This document shows, one piece after another, positions 46,215 to 58,300 of a stretch of 64,000 bases of DNA. The notes under the pieces are model-generated. The model ran no database searches. It saw only the letters and a program-made list of their open reading frames with translations, and was not told where the DNA came from. A program made the position numbers and the translations under genes. The first letter of the stretch is position 1. Each line of letters opens with the position of its first letter. This DNA is from Arthrobotrys musiformis (taxonomy: Eukaryota > Ascomycota > Orbiliomycetes > Orbiliales > Orbiliaceae), in assembly GCA_036971715.1 (NCBI GenBank), contig JAVHJL010000003.1, forward strand, positions 62,001 to 126,000, written 5' to 3'.

Positions 46215-48095
46215 CTAGTTTCGTAGCGAGAAACCCTTTCTCTTGCCCTTCTCTTCGAGAGGTCGCCCGCTTTCGATTCTGCTCTTCTTGTCCTCGAGGT
46301 CGAGTCTCTGCTTCTCTAATTGCTCCTTCATCTCGCGATGTCGGGCGTATAGTTCTTCTTCGCTCTGCATCAACTTGCTCTCCTTTTCTGCGACCTTCTG
46401 GCTGAAGACCATCTTCATTTCGGCTTCCATCTTGGCAAGCTTGGCTTCGTGGAGAGCTCTTTCCTCTTCCTGCTTGACAGCTGGGTTGACCTCCTTGAAA
46501 ACGCTGGGGTCTTGGATGACACCCATGGTCTCGAGCTTCTCGCTTCTGTAGTTCTCGTAAAGGGTGTTGGCGGTGTGTTCCTTCAATTCCTCCATGTGGG
46601 TGCGGATAAGCATTTGACGAAGCTTAACGAAGTCACAGTGCTCCTCGTTATCGACCTCGATGACACCCCACGGGTAGCGTCTGCCACGAACCAGGCGACC
46701 ATTGTTATCGGTCACTTCTGTGTTGGCTCCGACAACCGCGAAGGGGACCTTGGACATGATCTCATTGTTTTCGGCAATGGTCTCGTCGTCATCAAGTTCG
46801 TAGCGGGGTCCCTCGAAGATCTGGATGGAATGGTGTTGGATATCGGCCAAGATCTAGTTCGAGTTAGCGGGGTTCATTTCTTATCATTTTTGAGGTATGG
46901 ACAGATAACTTACTCTCTTCTTGAAGAGGGCAACTTCCTCATCGGTGAGGGTATCAGCCTTGGCGATGACTGGAATGAGGTTGACCTTGGTATGCAATCG
47001 GCGCATAACCTCGATATCCAATGGCTTCAAGGAGTGGCCAGTTGGCTGGATGAAGTAAACACACGCGTGGATTCTGTTATCAACAATATTGATTCGGTTG
47101 ACCTTGTTCTCGGCATCGAGATACGCGTCGAAACGCTGCTCGATGCTATCAATGATTGGGCGCCACGACTCATCGTTGTTAACGAAGTCTCCGAACCCGG
47201 GAGTGTCGACAACGGTAAGGCGGAGTCTGACGCCGTTCTCTTCAATATCGGCGGAAATGGACTGGATGGAGACAGTCTTGGGGATAATCTCCAGAGATGG
47301 CCCCTTGCGCTCCTTTGGAGGATAGAGAGATGTGTTGAAGAGGGTATTTACGAGAGTAGACTTTCCGAGACCGGATTCACCTGTTATTGCGGAATTAGCT
47401 TTCTTAGATCATCCCACCCCCTGAGTGGAGCTTAAAGTCACGTCGATGGTTGGTGTTTAAAAAAAAGTTATGTTGTCTCGTATTCAACGTCATAATAACA
47501 TCCAACATTGATTTTAAACCCCATCGTTACGATTTAATTTCCCGTGGGAAAGGGCGAAAGAGGGAGAAAAGTACGTACCGACAACCATAACGTTGAAGTT
47601 AAAGCCCTTGCGGACACTCTTTCGATGCCATTGGTTCGGCAGATTGGCGAAACCGACGTAGCCAGTCAACTTTCTCCTGACGATGTTCTTTGGATCTGTG
47701 GTCGATGGTGGGAAGCCGATGGGGAGAGTCATCGATTCAGACTTAGCCGGCGGCGAAGAGTAGCCGCTGGTAGCATCCTGTTGATAATAGCTTGATTCGG
47801 CTGCAGCTCCTCGAAGTAGGTAGATGCGAGATAACCACCATCAGTCAGTTAGTCGGTCAAACACGTCACGATTTTCTCGGACAGAAAGGGGGGGTGGGAG
47901 TGAGTTTGTGGGAAGCAATTGGAGATGACGGGAAAGGCGAAGAAGGTTCCAGGTCGCGTGTTTTCAGCGAAGGAACATCCATTCGACGCCGGATGGCGAA
48001 GCAGGCGATGCATTCGCGCTGCGAGAACAGGGGTAGACGGGTGAAGATGTATCGTGGAGGGCAGACGGGCAGGCAGGCAGGTTTAGCTTACACAT
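46215..48095 (-). CDS. Septin GTPase, Cdc3/AspB type
   Basis: Exons 48095-48092, 47800-47579, 47380-46914 and 46853-46215 (complement) give 443 residues. Septins bind GTP and assemble into hetero-oligomeric filaments at septa, hyphal branches and the cortex. The core starts GYVGFANLPNQWHRKSVRKGF, typical of the Cdc3 subgroup. It has the P-loop GESGLGKST (built across an intron), the switch segment DTPGFGD, the AKAD base-recognition motif and the septin-unique element before the tail. The C-terminal about 90 residues are a charged coiled coil (MEAEMKMVFSQKVAEKES...), as expected for Cdc3 types. The upstream frame has no ATG before 47732; a 4-nt first exon (ATG T, donor GTAAGC, acceptor CTGCAG, GACTAAC branch) gives MSESSYYQQD. 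That micro-exon is an inference; a shorter protein starting at 47732 is the alternative. Confidence 0.93.
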
Positions 48096-49783
48096 TGTGT
48101 CGTGATATACCCCAAGTTCCAGCTAACGTTGACAGTGGTAAACAGACCGGTGTATAACAATGGTTAGTTATATGGAAGGAGGGATCGCTTGCGATGCCGA
48201 TGATGATGAAGAGGCGAGGTGGAGGGGGTATCAAGACCGGATGGTGGTGAAGGTGATGAAGAAGGTGAGGTTGATGGCGATGGGAGGAAGGAAAGCTGGG
48301 GAGTGGAATGGCAGGTAGACTGAAGGAGGGAAGAAGGGGAGGTGAGAGAGCTGCTGCTAATTTGGGTCAGGGTGAAATTCAACACCGCAAAATTTGTGGC
48401 ATGAACAACACCACCACAACCACCAAAACACCCAAAACTCAACTGCACCCGGCGGGCGAGGGCAGGGCCAGCGACGATAGCGAGTTAGCGGTGAACACTT
48501 TGATTATTGCGGTGCGTATGGCGCTATCTAATTGGGATGTATGTGCGTATGTACTAGCACAACGGGCACTGACGATGGCTTGTATTTTAGATATATCGAT
48601 ATGTATCTACATGCTACGGATGAGGGAACACGAGCTGGTTGAGATCGCGATATATGCCGTGAAGGGCGGGCGTATCGTTCTCATACACTGTTTTGATCTC
48701 TCTCACTCTGAGCCCTGAGTCCAATTGATTGATTGACTGATTGATTGATTCATTGATTGATCTCAACATCTAAAAAGGTCCCATCGACCATGCATGAAAC
48801 ACCCTCTCCGAAAAAAGGGGGTCGCAGGCCAATTTCAACCCATAAACGGACGTGCAGGCCAGCCAGCCAGCCCGGTCCACTTGAGTGGGAAAAAAGGGAC
48901 CAAAGAAAGGCCCTGATTCCATTTGGTCCCTGACCCAATAATTTGCACAAGCGAGCACTCGCCAAGGATGGGATTCCCAAAGGAGGAGAGCGAGGGAAAC
49001 CGTTTCGCGAAAAAACCCCCCAGCATTTGCATTTTGCATTTTGCATTCCAAGCGACATGATCTGATAAGCGAACCATATCTCCGTTTTGCCCTTCCTTGG
49101 GATGGGATGAAGTTAGTCAAGAAGTCAAGAGAAGAAACTCGGCCCGTCGGCAAGTGCCAGATATAGCGCACACAGACATACATAGCACATCAAAAATGTC
49201 TGAGGCTCCCCGTCCGTTCTGCACCGCTAATCACATGGAGCAGTTACCCGGTTTTCGTTATATGTGACAGCATTAAACATGCAACAAAAATAGGACGGGT
49301 ACCTTGCGTACGTCAGTTATGTTGCATTTGCATTGATTATTTTCGCGATTTTAGGTGAATTCCCCGGCGCTCAACGAGGGGTTTAGCTCGATTGAAATGG
49401 GATCGCGCTAGTTTTGGTTCCGCTTCTCCAGAAATCTTGGGATCATCCAAGAAAAACGGTATCCAATCTCGTCTGTCACGTGGGGTTTACATAATAATTG
49501 TGGATCTATATCCTCGATGTCGCTGCATGCACGCCAACGGCCAAGACTTGATTCACGTTCGTCTGGTTGCGAAGTCTAGACTTCACAAAGTGCTTCAGCC
49601 ATACAGTCTCTCGCATGAATATAGATTGGCTCTTCAGAAAAACAGCCAGGAACCGATTAATTATTATAGAACCATATCAACATTGAAATCAACAGGCCTT
49701 TGATTCCTCGAACACACACTTCAATTTCCGTTATAAAAATACAAATACACTGCCAGCCATGTTCCTAGCACACTAACGAAAGC
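48096..49783. other. Intergenic region, no gene seen
   Basis: Contains the septin promoter and the 3' flank of the crotonase-fold gene. A TGATTGAT repeat lies at 48725-48761, and three direct GCATTTT copies lie near 49023-49047. Open frames up to 137 codons overlap on both strands without recognisable content. Confidence 0.5.
48725..48761. repeat. TTGA/TGAT tetranucleotide microsatellite
   Basis: About nine units of TTGATTGA with two one-base variants (GACT and TCAT) in 37 bases. Intergenic; no link to a gene is apparent. Confidence 0.85.
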
Positions 49784-50885
49784 CTACAATCTCGACATCT
49801 TGGGCCATCCAAGAATAGAAACCGGCTGCCACCAAGGATACGCTGACGGTGCGTCCTTCTGTATAGTACCCGTGAAATTCGGTGGCCTCTTCTCCAAAAA
49901 CGACTTGACGCCTTCCTTGTTATCACTACGGCCCCGAACATATCGTTAATATCAAAATCGATAGAGGAAAAAAACGAGGAGAAGAAAGTAACTTACGTGC
50001 TAGAAAATAGTTCATAAATTAACCTCGAATCCAACAAATGTTGCGCCTCCGCGCTGCCAGTGTCCCTATACATCATCTCCTTCATGAGATACGCAGCCAG
50101 GGTACTGGTATTCTTCACAATATCCTCCGCCAGACTCAAAGCCTTGGGCAGCACCTCCTCGGGCGTATCGGCCAAGGCAGTGAACAAACCCTCAACCAAG
50201 GGATCATCGGCTCTATACGTCGCGCCAGTGGTGACGAGATGTAAAGCCTTAGCCATGCCGATGAGCCGGGGCAGGAAGAAAGAGGAACAAGCCTCCATCA
50301 CCAGTCCTCGACGGGAGAATACGAATCCGATCTTGGCGGCACGGTAGGCTACGCGGATGGTCATGGGTAGGGTCATTGTGATCCCGACGCCCACGGCGGA
50401 TCCTTGGATTGCGCCGATGACGGGTTTACGGCATTGGTGGATCGCGAGGACCGTTCGACCACCTCTATAGCTCTATATTAGCACTGAAATTTCTGGGTCC
50501 CTCCCCCTTATATTATTAATATAAGATGGTGAAGTGAAAGGTATACATACCCATCTCTGTGATCATTGATTCTCTCCTCCCCACCTCTAAACCCGATTTC
50601 CAAATCCGCGCCAGCGCAGAAGATCTTGCCATGTCCCGTCATAACGATACACTTGACGCGATCATCGGCATCGAACAGGCCGAATGCCTCGATGAGCTCG
50701 CTCCTCATAGTAGGAGTGAAGGCATTATGTTTCCCCGGGCGGTAGAGCGACAGGATAACAATCGGGGTCGGGGTGGGTGAGGATTCCGGGTAGTGCGATA
50801 CCCTAATTTCTGTGAATGGCAAGGTGGCGTAGGAGGCCGGGGGTACGAAGGCCGACTTTTCGGATGCGTAGCTTGATGGGGCCAT
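49784..50885 (-). CDS. Peroxisomal enoyl-CoA hydratase/isomerase (crotonase fold)
   Basis: Exons 50885-50552, 50462-49997 and 49925-49784 (complement) give 313 residues. The crotonase oxyanion-hole segments are both visible: GKIFCAGADLE and, after the first splice, PVIGAIQGSAVGVGI. The following IGFVFSRRGLVMEACSS segment carries a conserved Glu at the usual catalytic position and matches the peroxisomal enoyl-CoA isomerase/hydratase branch. The protein ends Ser-Arg-Leu, a PTS1 peroxisomal import signal, which appears only in the third exon. The likely job is handling enoyl-CoA intermediates in peroxisomal beta-oxidation. Whether it acts as hydratase or delta-3,2-isomerase cannot be decided by eye. 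The first intron's acceptor must be the AG in ATAGAG to keep the frame. Confidence 0.92.
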
Positions 50886-51907
50886 AATTTATATACTGTG
50901 CTATCCCTGTACAGCTGTTATGCTCTCCAATAATGTTTGAAGTATGTATGAAGAGGTGCTAGTACTACCAAGTCTGGTCTTGCCGATTATGGGAGTCGGG
51001 CAATGCAATGCATATACGGAAGTTGCTTAATTAATAATAACAACAGGCAGATAGGACGCCCCCCAGATATTATATAGCAGAGTACAAGCGGCTTAACCGA
51101 CCCAAGACACGGCCCAAGCGGGTGCTAAATCGCGGAGAAGGACGTGGGGTCATCGAATACGGGGCAATAGAATCGCCGGCCGCTGGACGAAGTTCTTAGC
51201 GAGCTATCTGGGGTAGAATCAACGTCAAAACGACGTCCAACTTCGACCGAGGCAATTGGATTGCAACATTCCAACACACGGACGCGACGCTGAAAGCGGT
51301 CTGTTTTAGATTTTGCCTCGGCTCGGCTAGTCCTGCGTAAAACGACGAGGGCTCCGACTAATCATGCCTCATATGCACGTTCATGTTCATGATCAAATAG
51401 ATATAGATACAGCCTCGATCGGGTGGTTTAAACCGGTGGCAGTGAGTCTTTCTGCGAAACAGCGCTTTGTTGCAGAATGTGCGTTGCAGTACACACTCTG
51501 CTCAAAGAGAGGCCATACAATATAGGGCAAAGGGCAAAGGGTCTCAAATGAGGGTAACATCGATCATGATCAATTGCTCCGAATGCGAACTTATAATATA
51601 TTCTAGGCGCGATTGCATGGCCTATAATATCGGGTGCAGCGTTTGCACAAATAGAGCAAATCAACGTTCACTCGGTTGTATTATAATGTAATGGTGATAT
51701 ACGAATATACGAGTATTCGAATGTTAGCACTGCAGCTGGCCTCGAATCATATCATATAACTGGGCAAGTACTAAGTACTGACTTAGGGATATATAGGGTC
51801 GCTCTCGATCCATCAATCAAGTAAGGCATTAATAATACTAATGTTGTTGTAATATTGGGTAATTAGCACTGTGCGATCCTCGAATGTAAACCCGGTCCTA
51901 TTCGATA

Positions 51908-51912
<5 letters not shown>

Positions 51913-51940
<28 letters not shown>
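51913..51940. repeat. AT dinucleotide microsatellite
   Basis: Fourteen consecutive AT units, extended on the left by a partly matching TATTAAT. Intergenic. Confidence 0.95.
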
Positions 51941-51943
<3 letters not shown>

Positions 51944-53157
51944 GCTGTAGCCCTGCAGTAATTTATGCTTACTACTATGAGTTTCCCCTTCCCTCCTCTC
52001 TCAGAGTGTAGGCAGCATAGATAGAATCGTTCTATGGGTCAGTGCGGTGATTGCACCGCCACTTCATAGATCCCTGTAGGCTTGAATCGAATCAAAGATC
52101 GTGTGGCGTCAGACCCTCCCATGATTCTCCATTTCCAACCCAGCATAATCATTAGTCCCTTATGCTACTAGGCTGATATGAAAATGCCTAAATCTGTGCT
52201 GTATCTGGTCGTAGAATGACGTTTGGCATTCTGCGGGGACATGTACAATTTCCATGTCGACGTGCATGTCAAGTCGACTCCCCTAGCTCTGTTGGATGTG
52301 TCTATCTATATTATATACCCGCCTGCTGACTATATTAATATATTAATTGGTTATCTATAAAGGCTAGAATGAACAAGGATAATTATACTAAAAATTTAAA
52401 AGATCGATCGATACCTGCGGGTGGAGTATGCAGTGCATACTCGGTGTGCATATTTGGGTCGTTCCAGGCCTGTTTTATAGGCAGTGACATCACACAACGC
52501 AGCCTGGTACATTGGTATAATTATAACAACCATCACCATCTTTCTTTCATCTCTCATCTCACCTCTGATAAAGACATCATCACCGTCACCGTCACCAGTT
52601 TCACCCGGCAGCACACAGCAAGTAAGTGCCCATTAACATTCCTTTCACCTGTTTGAGCATATGTGTGTATTGCATGTCTTCGCTGGCTCGGTATCATCCG
52701 GGAGATATCGATAGCTTGGCTGGGCACACGAGCAAACAACCGTCTTATCATATCGACCCCTCTGTCTTTCAATTTAAACCTTCACCAAAGGGAAACAAAT
52801 ATACAAGATAGTATCCGACAAGACAGTCTGGCTTCAACCATCGTCGTCGTCGTCGTGCACGAGCTGACGTATTTTGTAGCTAGCATTCCAGGTATATAAG
52901 ACGGTGGTATTGTGCTCGAAAGCAGACGGCCACCGCTGCCGCCAAACACGTTTGCAGCGTCAGCCCCACACTTCGTCATACAACCAAACAAGAACAAGAA
53001 CACCGTTTCCATCAAAGAAGAAAATATAAAGAACCACAACCACAAAAAAAACCACCTCGCTCGCTCTCTCTCTTCTTTCCATCATCATCACCACCATACC
53101 ATCTATCTCCACCAGAGACACTGCTAGTACCACTGCCATCCAGGTAGATTACATCGA

Positions 53158-53191
53158 CAGAGAGAGAGAAAGAAAGAAAGAGAGACAGAGG
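53158..53191. repeat. GA/GAAA purine tract just upstream of the Pom33-like ATG
   Basis: About 34 bases of nearly pure purine (CAGAGAGAGAG then AAAGAAAG units) end nine bases before the start codon, so the tract probably sits in the 5' leader of the transcript. Confidence 0.8.
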
Positions 53192-53199
53192 GAATAACC

Positions 53200-54285
53200 A
53201 TGGCTCCTCCTCCGACATCCCAGCCCGGTGGGCCTCAGCCACTCGCTCAGAGATTCCTAGCTCTCGCCCAAACCCTCCAGTTCGGCTGGTTCGTCGGGTA
53301 TATATCTCTTATTACTACTATTACGATATATGCTAGATGTGACGTGATATGCTAACCTGGCTGCTCAGACACTTCCTGCTGCTCCTCTCAACCCTCCGGT
53401 ACACCGTCTCCTTCATCAAATTCAACACCGCCACAACAGCCGCCCAGTTCTCCTACCGTCTCGGCTTCCTCTCCTGTGCCGTCACCTATGGCATCGTCGT
53501 CTACAAGGCCTACAGGGCCAGGATCAAGCAGGCCGGTACCAACCGTCCTGCCCTCCAGCAACACCTCATCGCCATGACCGGTGATGAAAACGTTCAGTAC
53601 CTCTGTATGTCCCTGCTCCCCCCTTCCCTCCCTCCTTCCTCTTTCTGTTATCCAACAAAACAACATCACATCCTCCACATATATACATCTATACATCCAT
53701 ACATAGACGATAAAAGCTAACGAGTGCACAGTCATGGCATTGATCTGGCTCTTCACAAGCCCAATCTACCTCGCCCTCCTCCCCTTCACAATCTACTCCA
53801 CCTTCCACTTCCTAACCTACCTCCGCACCGCCTTGATCCCAACCCTCCTCCCAACCCCAGCAACCCCAGCCCCTCAAGCCCCCTCCGGCTCCTCCCCCTC
53901 CACCCCAAGGAAACAAAACGCCAACGTCGTCTCGGAGATCATCTCCAAGTTCGTCAAAACCCACTACGACACCTCCATGGCCGTCGTCGCGAACCTAGAA
54001 TTGGGCCTCTGGATCCGTCTCCTCTTCGGATGCCTCATCTTCGCCAACTCGTGGATTCTGTTGATCATCTACACCGCCTTCCTCAGAATCAGAGTCTCCC
54101 AATCTCCATTCGTCAGACAAGCTTTGCACCAAGCCGAGGCCATCATTGACGGCTTGGTCGCCGATCCCCGGGCCCCACCGGCTTTGAGGAACGTCTGGGC
54201 CAGCACCAAGGACGGCGTTCGGAAGTTTGGAGATATGACCGAGTTTGATCCTAATAAGATCCAGCCCCAGAGGAAGGCTCAGTAA
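53200..54285 (+). CDS. Pom33/TMEM33-family ER and nuclear-envelope membrane protein
   Basis: Exons 53200-53297, 53369-53604 and 53732-54285 give 295 residues. Intron 1 joins FGWFVG to HFLLLLSTLRY and intron 2 joins ENVQYL to FMALIWLF, both in frame. Four hydrophobic segments are visible: near residues 25-48, about 60-78, about 112-142 and about 210-230. The RLGFLSCAVTYGIVVYKAY, TSPIYLALLPF and ANLELGLWIRLLFG segments fit the TMEM33/Pom33 family. These proteins shape ER membrane and help distribute nuclear pore complexes in yeast. A Pro/Ser-rich loop (residues about 150-180) separates the last two helices. The C-terminal about 55 residues are amphipathic and basic, like the tail that binds curved membrane in Pom33. 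The gene converges on the GYF-domain gene. Confidence 0.9.
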
Positions 54286-55306
54286 ATCAACTACCTAACC
54301 CACGCACACCCAACAAAAATGCCACTAGAGGGGGTATTCAAAAAGCCGAAGATTGCTGGAGGATACGTAAAGAAGCAACAAGAATAGCGGAAGATGAAGA
54401 CCGAACGGATGGATGGATGGATGGAATGTGTAACGTGGACCAGTTGAGACGAGAAAAAACGAATTGACCCTCCCCCAAAAAAACCCTTGAATGGAAATGC
54501 TCCCTTTTTTTTGTACTCTCTTAATGATATCTTTAAGCTCCCCCGTTGTTTCTTTCCCCCATAGAAGGACCGTCTGTAGCTATCCTTACGTATTGATATA
54601 TACCTCGTAAATCCTCCCAAAATCGCCTAAACACCCTCGTGATGGTATTCAAAACTGGTACCTCGTGACCCAAGGTCCTAAATAAGGCAAAACTTATGAC
54701 ATATTTGTAAAGATATATTTCATGGTCAAATTATTTTTTTCATTCATTCCCTCCCAAGCCCCTCGCTCCCGTTTCTCCACGATCATATGATACCACAGCC
54801 ATGAACCCGATCCCTGTGGTATTGAATATAAGGAAATAATATGAAAAAGGAAAAGGACCGACGAACCAGCTATCGCTAGCCAAGTTGCAGAGGAATAAAG
54901 AATGAAAGAATCAACGAAAGAAACGAAAGGAATTAGAATTATAAGAAACTAAAAAGTAAAGAGAAATAAAATAACGATTCACTCCGAGGTCGCTCTTCTT
55001 TTGGTTTTTAGTTCAAAGGCGAAAAGTGCAAGTAAAAAAAAGAGTCAAAAGGAACTTGAACCCCTTACAAAATACAAAACGCGAAAAGGGTGGAAAAATA
55101 GAAAAAGGCCAAATGCGAGCTTTGCTATGGTCGCTCCACGCTCTTCTGTTTCTTTCCGATTTCGCTCTGTTGGTTGTTCTTGTTGTTGTGGTGGTGGGTG
55201 GTGGAGGTGATTCCGTAAGTGAAAAATAAATAAAAAATATAATATGAACCTGCACAGGAGAATAAAACATAGAAACAAACAATTATACCAACTAGAGAAA
55301 AATGAT
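54286..55306. other. Convergent intergenic region
   Basis: Holds the 3' ends of the Pom33-like and GYF-domain transcripts. It has GGATGGATGGATGGATG at about 54406-54423 and many A-rich stretches at 54840-55100. No gene is seen. Confidence 0.5.
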
Positions 55307-58300
55307 CTACCTCCTCTTCTTCTTTCCCTGAACAACCTTGAAGCTCCCGTTACCTAATCCACTATCCGCTGCTGCTGCAGAAGAACTATTCCCCGTGGAC
55401 GGTTCCCTTCCCTTCTTTGCAACCTCGCTCCAGCCACCGCCTGTCTTGTTTTCATCGCCATGATGTCCATGATCAACCACAACTCCTTGCTGAGCCAACT
55501 TGCGACGTCGGATAAACTCTTCGGCAAATCTACGGCCGTCGATTGTCGTCGACTGTTGGTACACGCTATCACTGATCAGGTCGATCTCCGGAGGGAATGA
55601 CATAATCATCATAACGAATTCGTCAACTACTCCAATGTTAGCATCTTTCAAGAAAAACATATCGGCTCGACGGAATGTATACGTACCATTAACCCCGGAG
55701 TTCAACCCCTTCAGATTGATCTTGCACCATTTCATGAACTCATCGTTGGCGGTCTTTTGAGGGGCAGCTGCAGCTAATTGAACTGTAGCCGGCTTCTTGA
55801 CGATCTTTGGAGCGGGGGCGCTGGGGACGATTCTCGCTTGAGCAGGAGTAGGGCTCGAAACGGTCGCTGCACCGCCGACTTTCTTTCCACCAGCACCGAC
55901 CGTGGTCCAAGCTCCGCCTACCGTGCTAGTAGTTGGAGGGACCGGGTTCGATGGAGGTGCTGCGGCCTTGGAAGCCCACTCGGAGCGGCGGGCTGGCGTT
56001 GCCGTTGGTGTGGTTGCGGGTGCCTGCGCTGCGGGCGAAGGAACGTGTGCGGAAGTCTTCTGCTTACGAGCTTCCTCTTCTTTTTGAATCTGCGCGAGGG
56101 TCTTCTGCTTTGTGGGTGTGGTAGCAGCTTTGGCCAGCGGTTTAACCCAAGCACTAGGGTTGGCAGCCGGCGATGGTGTCGGAGCAGCCCATGTAGATGT
56201 GGACGGGAGCCCTGAAGTTGTTGGAGCAGGGGCATTCGCGGCGGCGAGAGCGGCTTGTTGGGCCTGTTCTTGACGGCGAGCTTCCTGAGCTGCTGCCTCT
56301 GCCTTGGCAACTTGCTTGGCCTGGTTTTCCTGAATTTCCTTGAGGGATGGACCCTTCTGGTGTGGGGCAGATTCGAGATCCTTGGCCCACGGCGCGATAG
56401 GAACGGTTTGAAGCTCTGCGGTACTGACGGCTGGGGATTTGGCCACAGATTGAGCTGTAGAGGGGCGTGGGGAAGTGACGGATTTAGGAGCAGGGAACGG
56501 CAGAGGCATGCCGGATTGAGGGATAGTGCCCCATGGGTTCTTTGGGACTTCGGGACTAGCGACAGAGGGGATGGGGGATGGGGGTTGGAGGTCGGAAACG
56601 TGCAATTGGTCATCATCATGAGTAACAAAAGATTCATCGCCAACACTGGCTTCATTTGCATTCGCTTCGTCAGTATAGGTACCTAGTTCTAATTGAGGTC
56701 CCGGACCAGCGGAGATGGAAGTAATTGAGGTAGCGGTCGTCTCATTAATTTCGTTATGAAGGGGTACGTTATGGGGAGGGACAGTGGTGTAGTTAAGATC
56801 CCCGGGGAAATAAGAAAGTGATTGTGCTTGGTCGAAATGCTGCTTGAGCAAATCCTCATCGTGCTGCTGGATTTGCATCTCGTGTTGCTTTTGGAAGAGG
56901 TCGTATTCATCGGCGAGGGCCGTATCGGTCATATCGGACCTAGCATCGTTGTCAAAACCTACATCTTGCGTGATATCTATAGCATCATCGCCGGCGGCTA
57001 CCTGATAAGGGGGCATAGCGCCTGGGCCTCCGGCTTGCTGTCCTTGGACTGGACCCTGATTTCCGTGCTGCTGCTGCTCTCTTGGTGGCTGCCCCATAGC
57101 GTGCTGAAGTAGCTGTGCTCTCTGCTGCTGCTGTCTCTCTAGCATTTGGTGCTGGCCTTGGTATTGCCTGGCCATTTGAGCTCTCTGCCGCTCGAGTACT
57201 TGTGCTTGCTCTCTACTTGTCTGCTGCGGCTGTGCCGCGGGAGTACTACTATACCCTTGAGGGAATCCTACTACAAATTCCTCTCTTGGGCCGTTAGTGA
57301 ACCCGTCGATCGATGGGTTCGAAGTGGTATGCCTCAGTTCCCCGAAGGGCCCGGTCTGCGGTGGGAAAGTACTGGGACTTTGGATATTGTTCAAACTCGG
57401 CTGGCTGTGAAGGCTGGCCTGAGATGGATGGTGTTGTAGTGACTCTTGACTCATCCTTGTCATGTGCTGGGCAGCAGCAACTTGCTTAGCGATTACTTGC
57501 TGTTGCACAAGATACTCTCGTTGACGGGCCATGAGGTACTGCTCCTCTTGCTTGCGTCGCTCAAGAGCATTTTGCTGTTCTGCGGTCAAGGTTGTGCCAA
57601 AAGTAGGGAACGCTCCGGGGAAAGGAGGTTGGACGATCCCGTTGGCAGCATCGATTGTGTTCTGCCCCCACGGGTTGGGTGCGGTCCATCCGGCGCCAGG
57701 AGGGAAAGCAGGCCCCTGCATTGGGATGAGGAAAGGCTCGCGGGAATTACCAACACGCCGTATAAAATGCCCGAGGAGCTCGAACTCTGTTTCCTCTTGG
57801 CGCCTGATCAGAAGATCAGGTTGAAAGAAACCAGCCTTGTACCAGTCGTGCATCTCTAATCCCGAGAAGGGACCTTGAATTTTCCCAGTAGGGTCCTTGT
57901 ATACCCAAGAGATCTTATCCGGCATTATCATAATATGACCACCTGAGTTGCGCTGGGAACCTGGTTGGGTCGTGGCCCCTGCAGCAGCGCCTGGTGCGGG
58001 AGCACCACCAAACTGTTGCAAGGAGGAGACAGAGTTGGAGTGGGACAGAGCGGGGAACGATGCTTTGGCTTGGACCTGCTGACCGGGAACTTGGCCCTCT
58101 TCGCCTCCAAAGTAAGCATCACCAGACAGTGGAGGACCTCCAAACATGCCATCGGCAGAGTTTCGGTTTTCAGTCTTCGGCCGTTCAGTTAGAGTCAAAC
58201 CGCGGAATGGTCCGGTAGGATCAAAAGCGCTTTCCTCGTCATACAGGTTACGGCTCTGCTGGCGCTGTTGTTCCTGGATTAGCTGCTGCTGCTGCTCGGC

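Larger units (their letters stand above)
50886..53199. other. Divergent intergenic region with microsatellites
   Basis: A 2.3-kb gap between divergent crotonase-fold and Pom33-like genes. No gene is seen; open frames are below 96 codons. It has a long AT dinucleotide run (51913-51940), a TCG trinucleotide run (52840-52856) and an AC/CCA-rich stretch (52990-53100) that probably belongs to the 5' leader of the Pom33-like gene. Two TATTAATATATTAAT-like words lie near 52330-52350. Confidence 0.5.

Noticed and set aside
46449..47435. 328-codon plus-strand frame
   Set aside because: It lies fully across septin exons on the other strand and is explained by codon bias; the septin reading has all GTPase motifs.
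55918..56661. 247-codon minus-strand frame with many Pro and Arg
   Set aside because: Same strand but a shifted frame inside the Ala/Pro-rich part of the GYF-domain gene; low complexity only.
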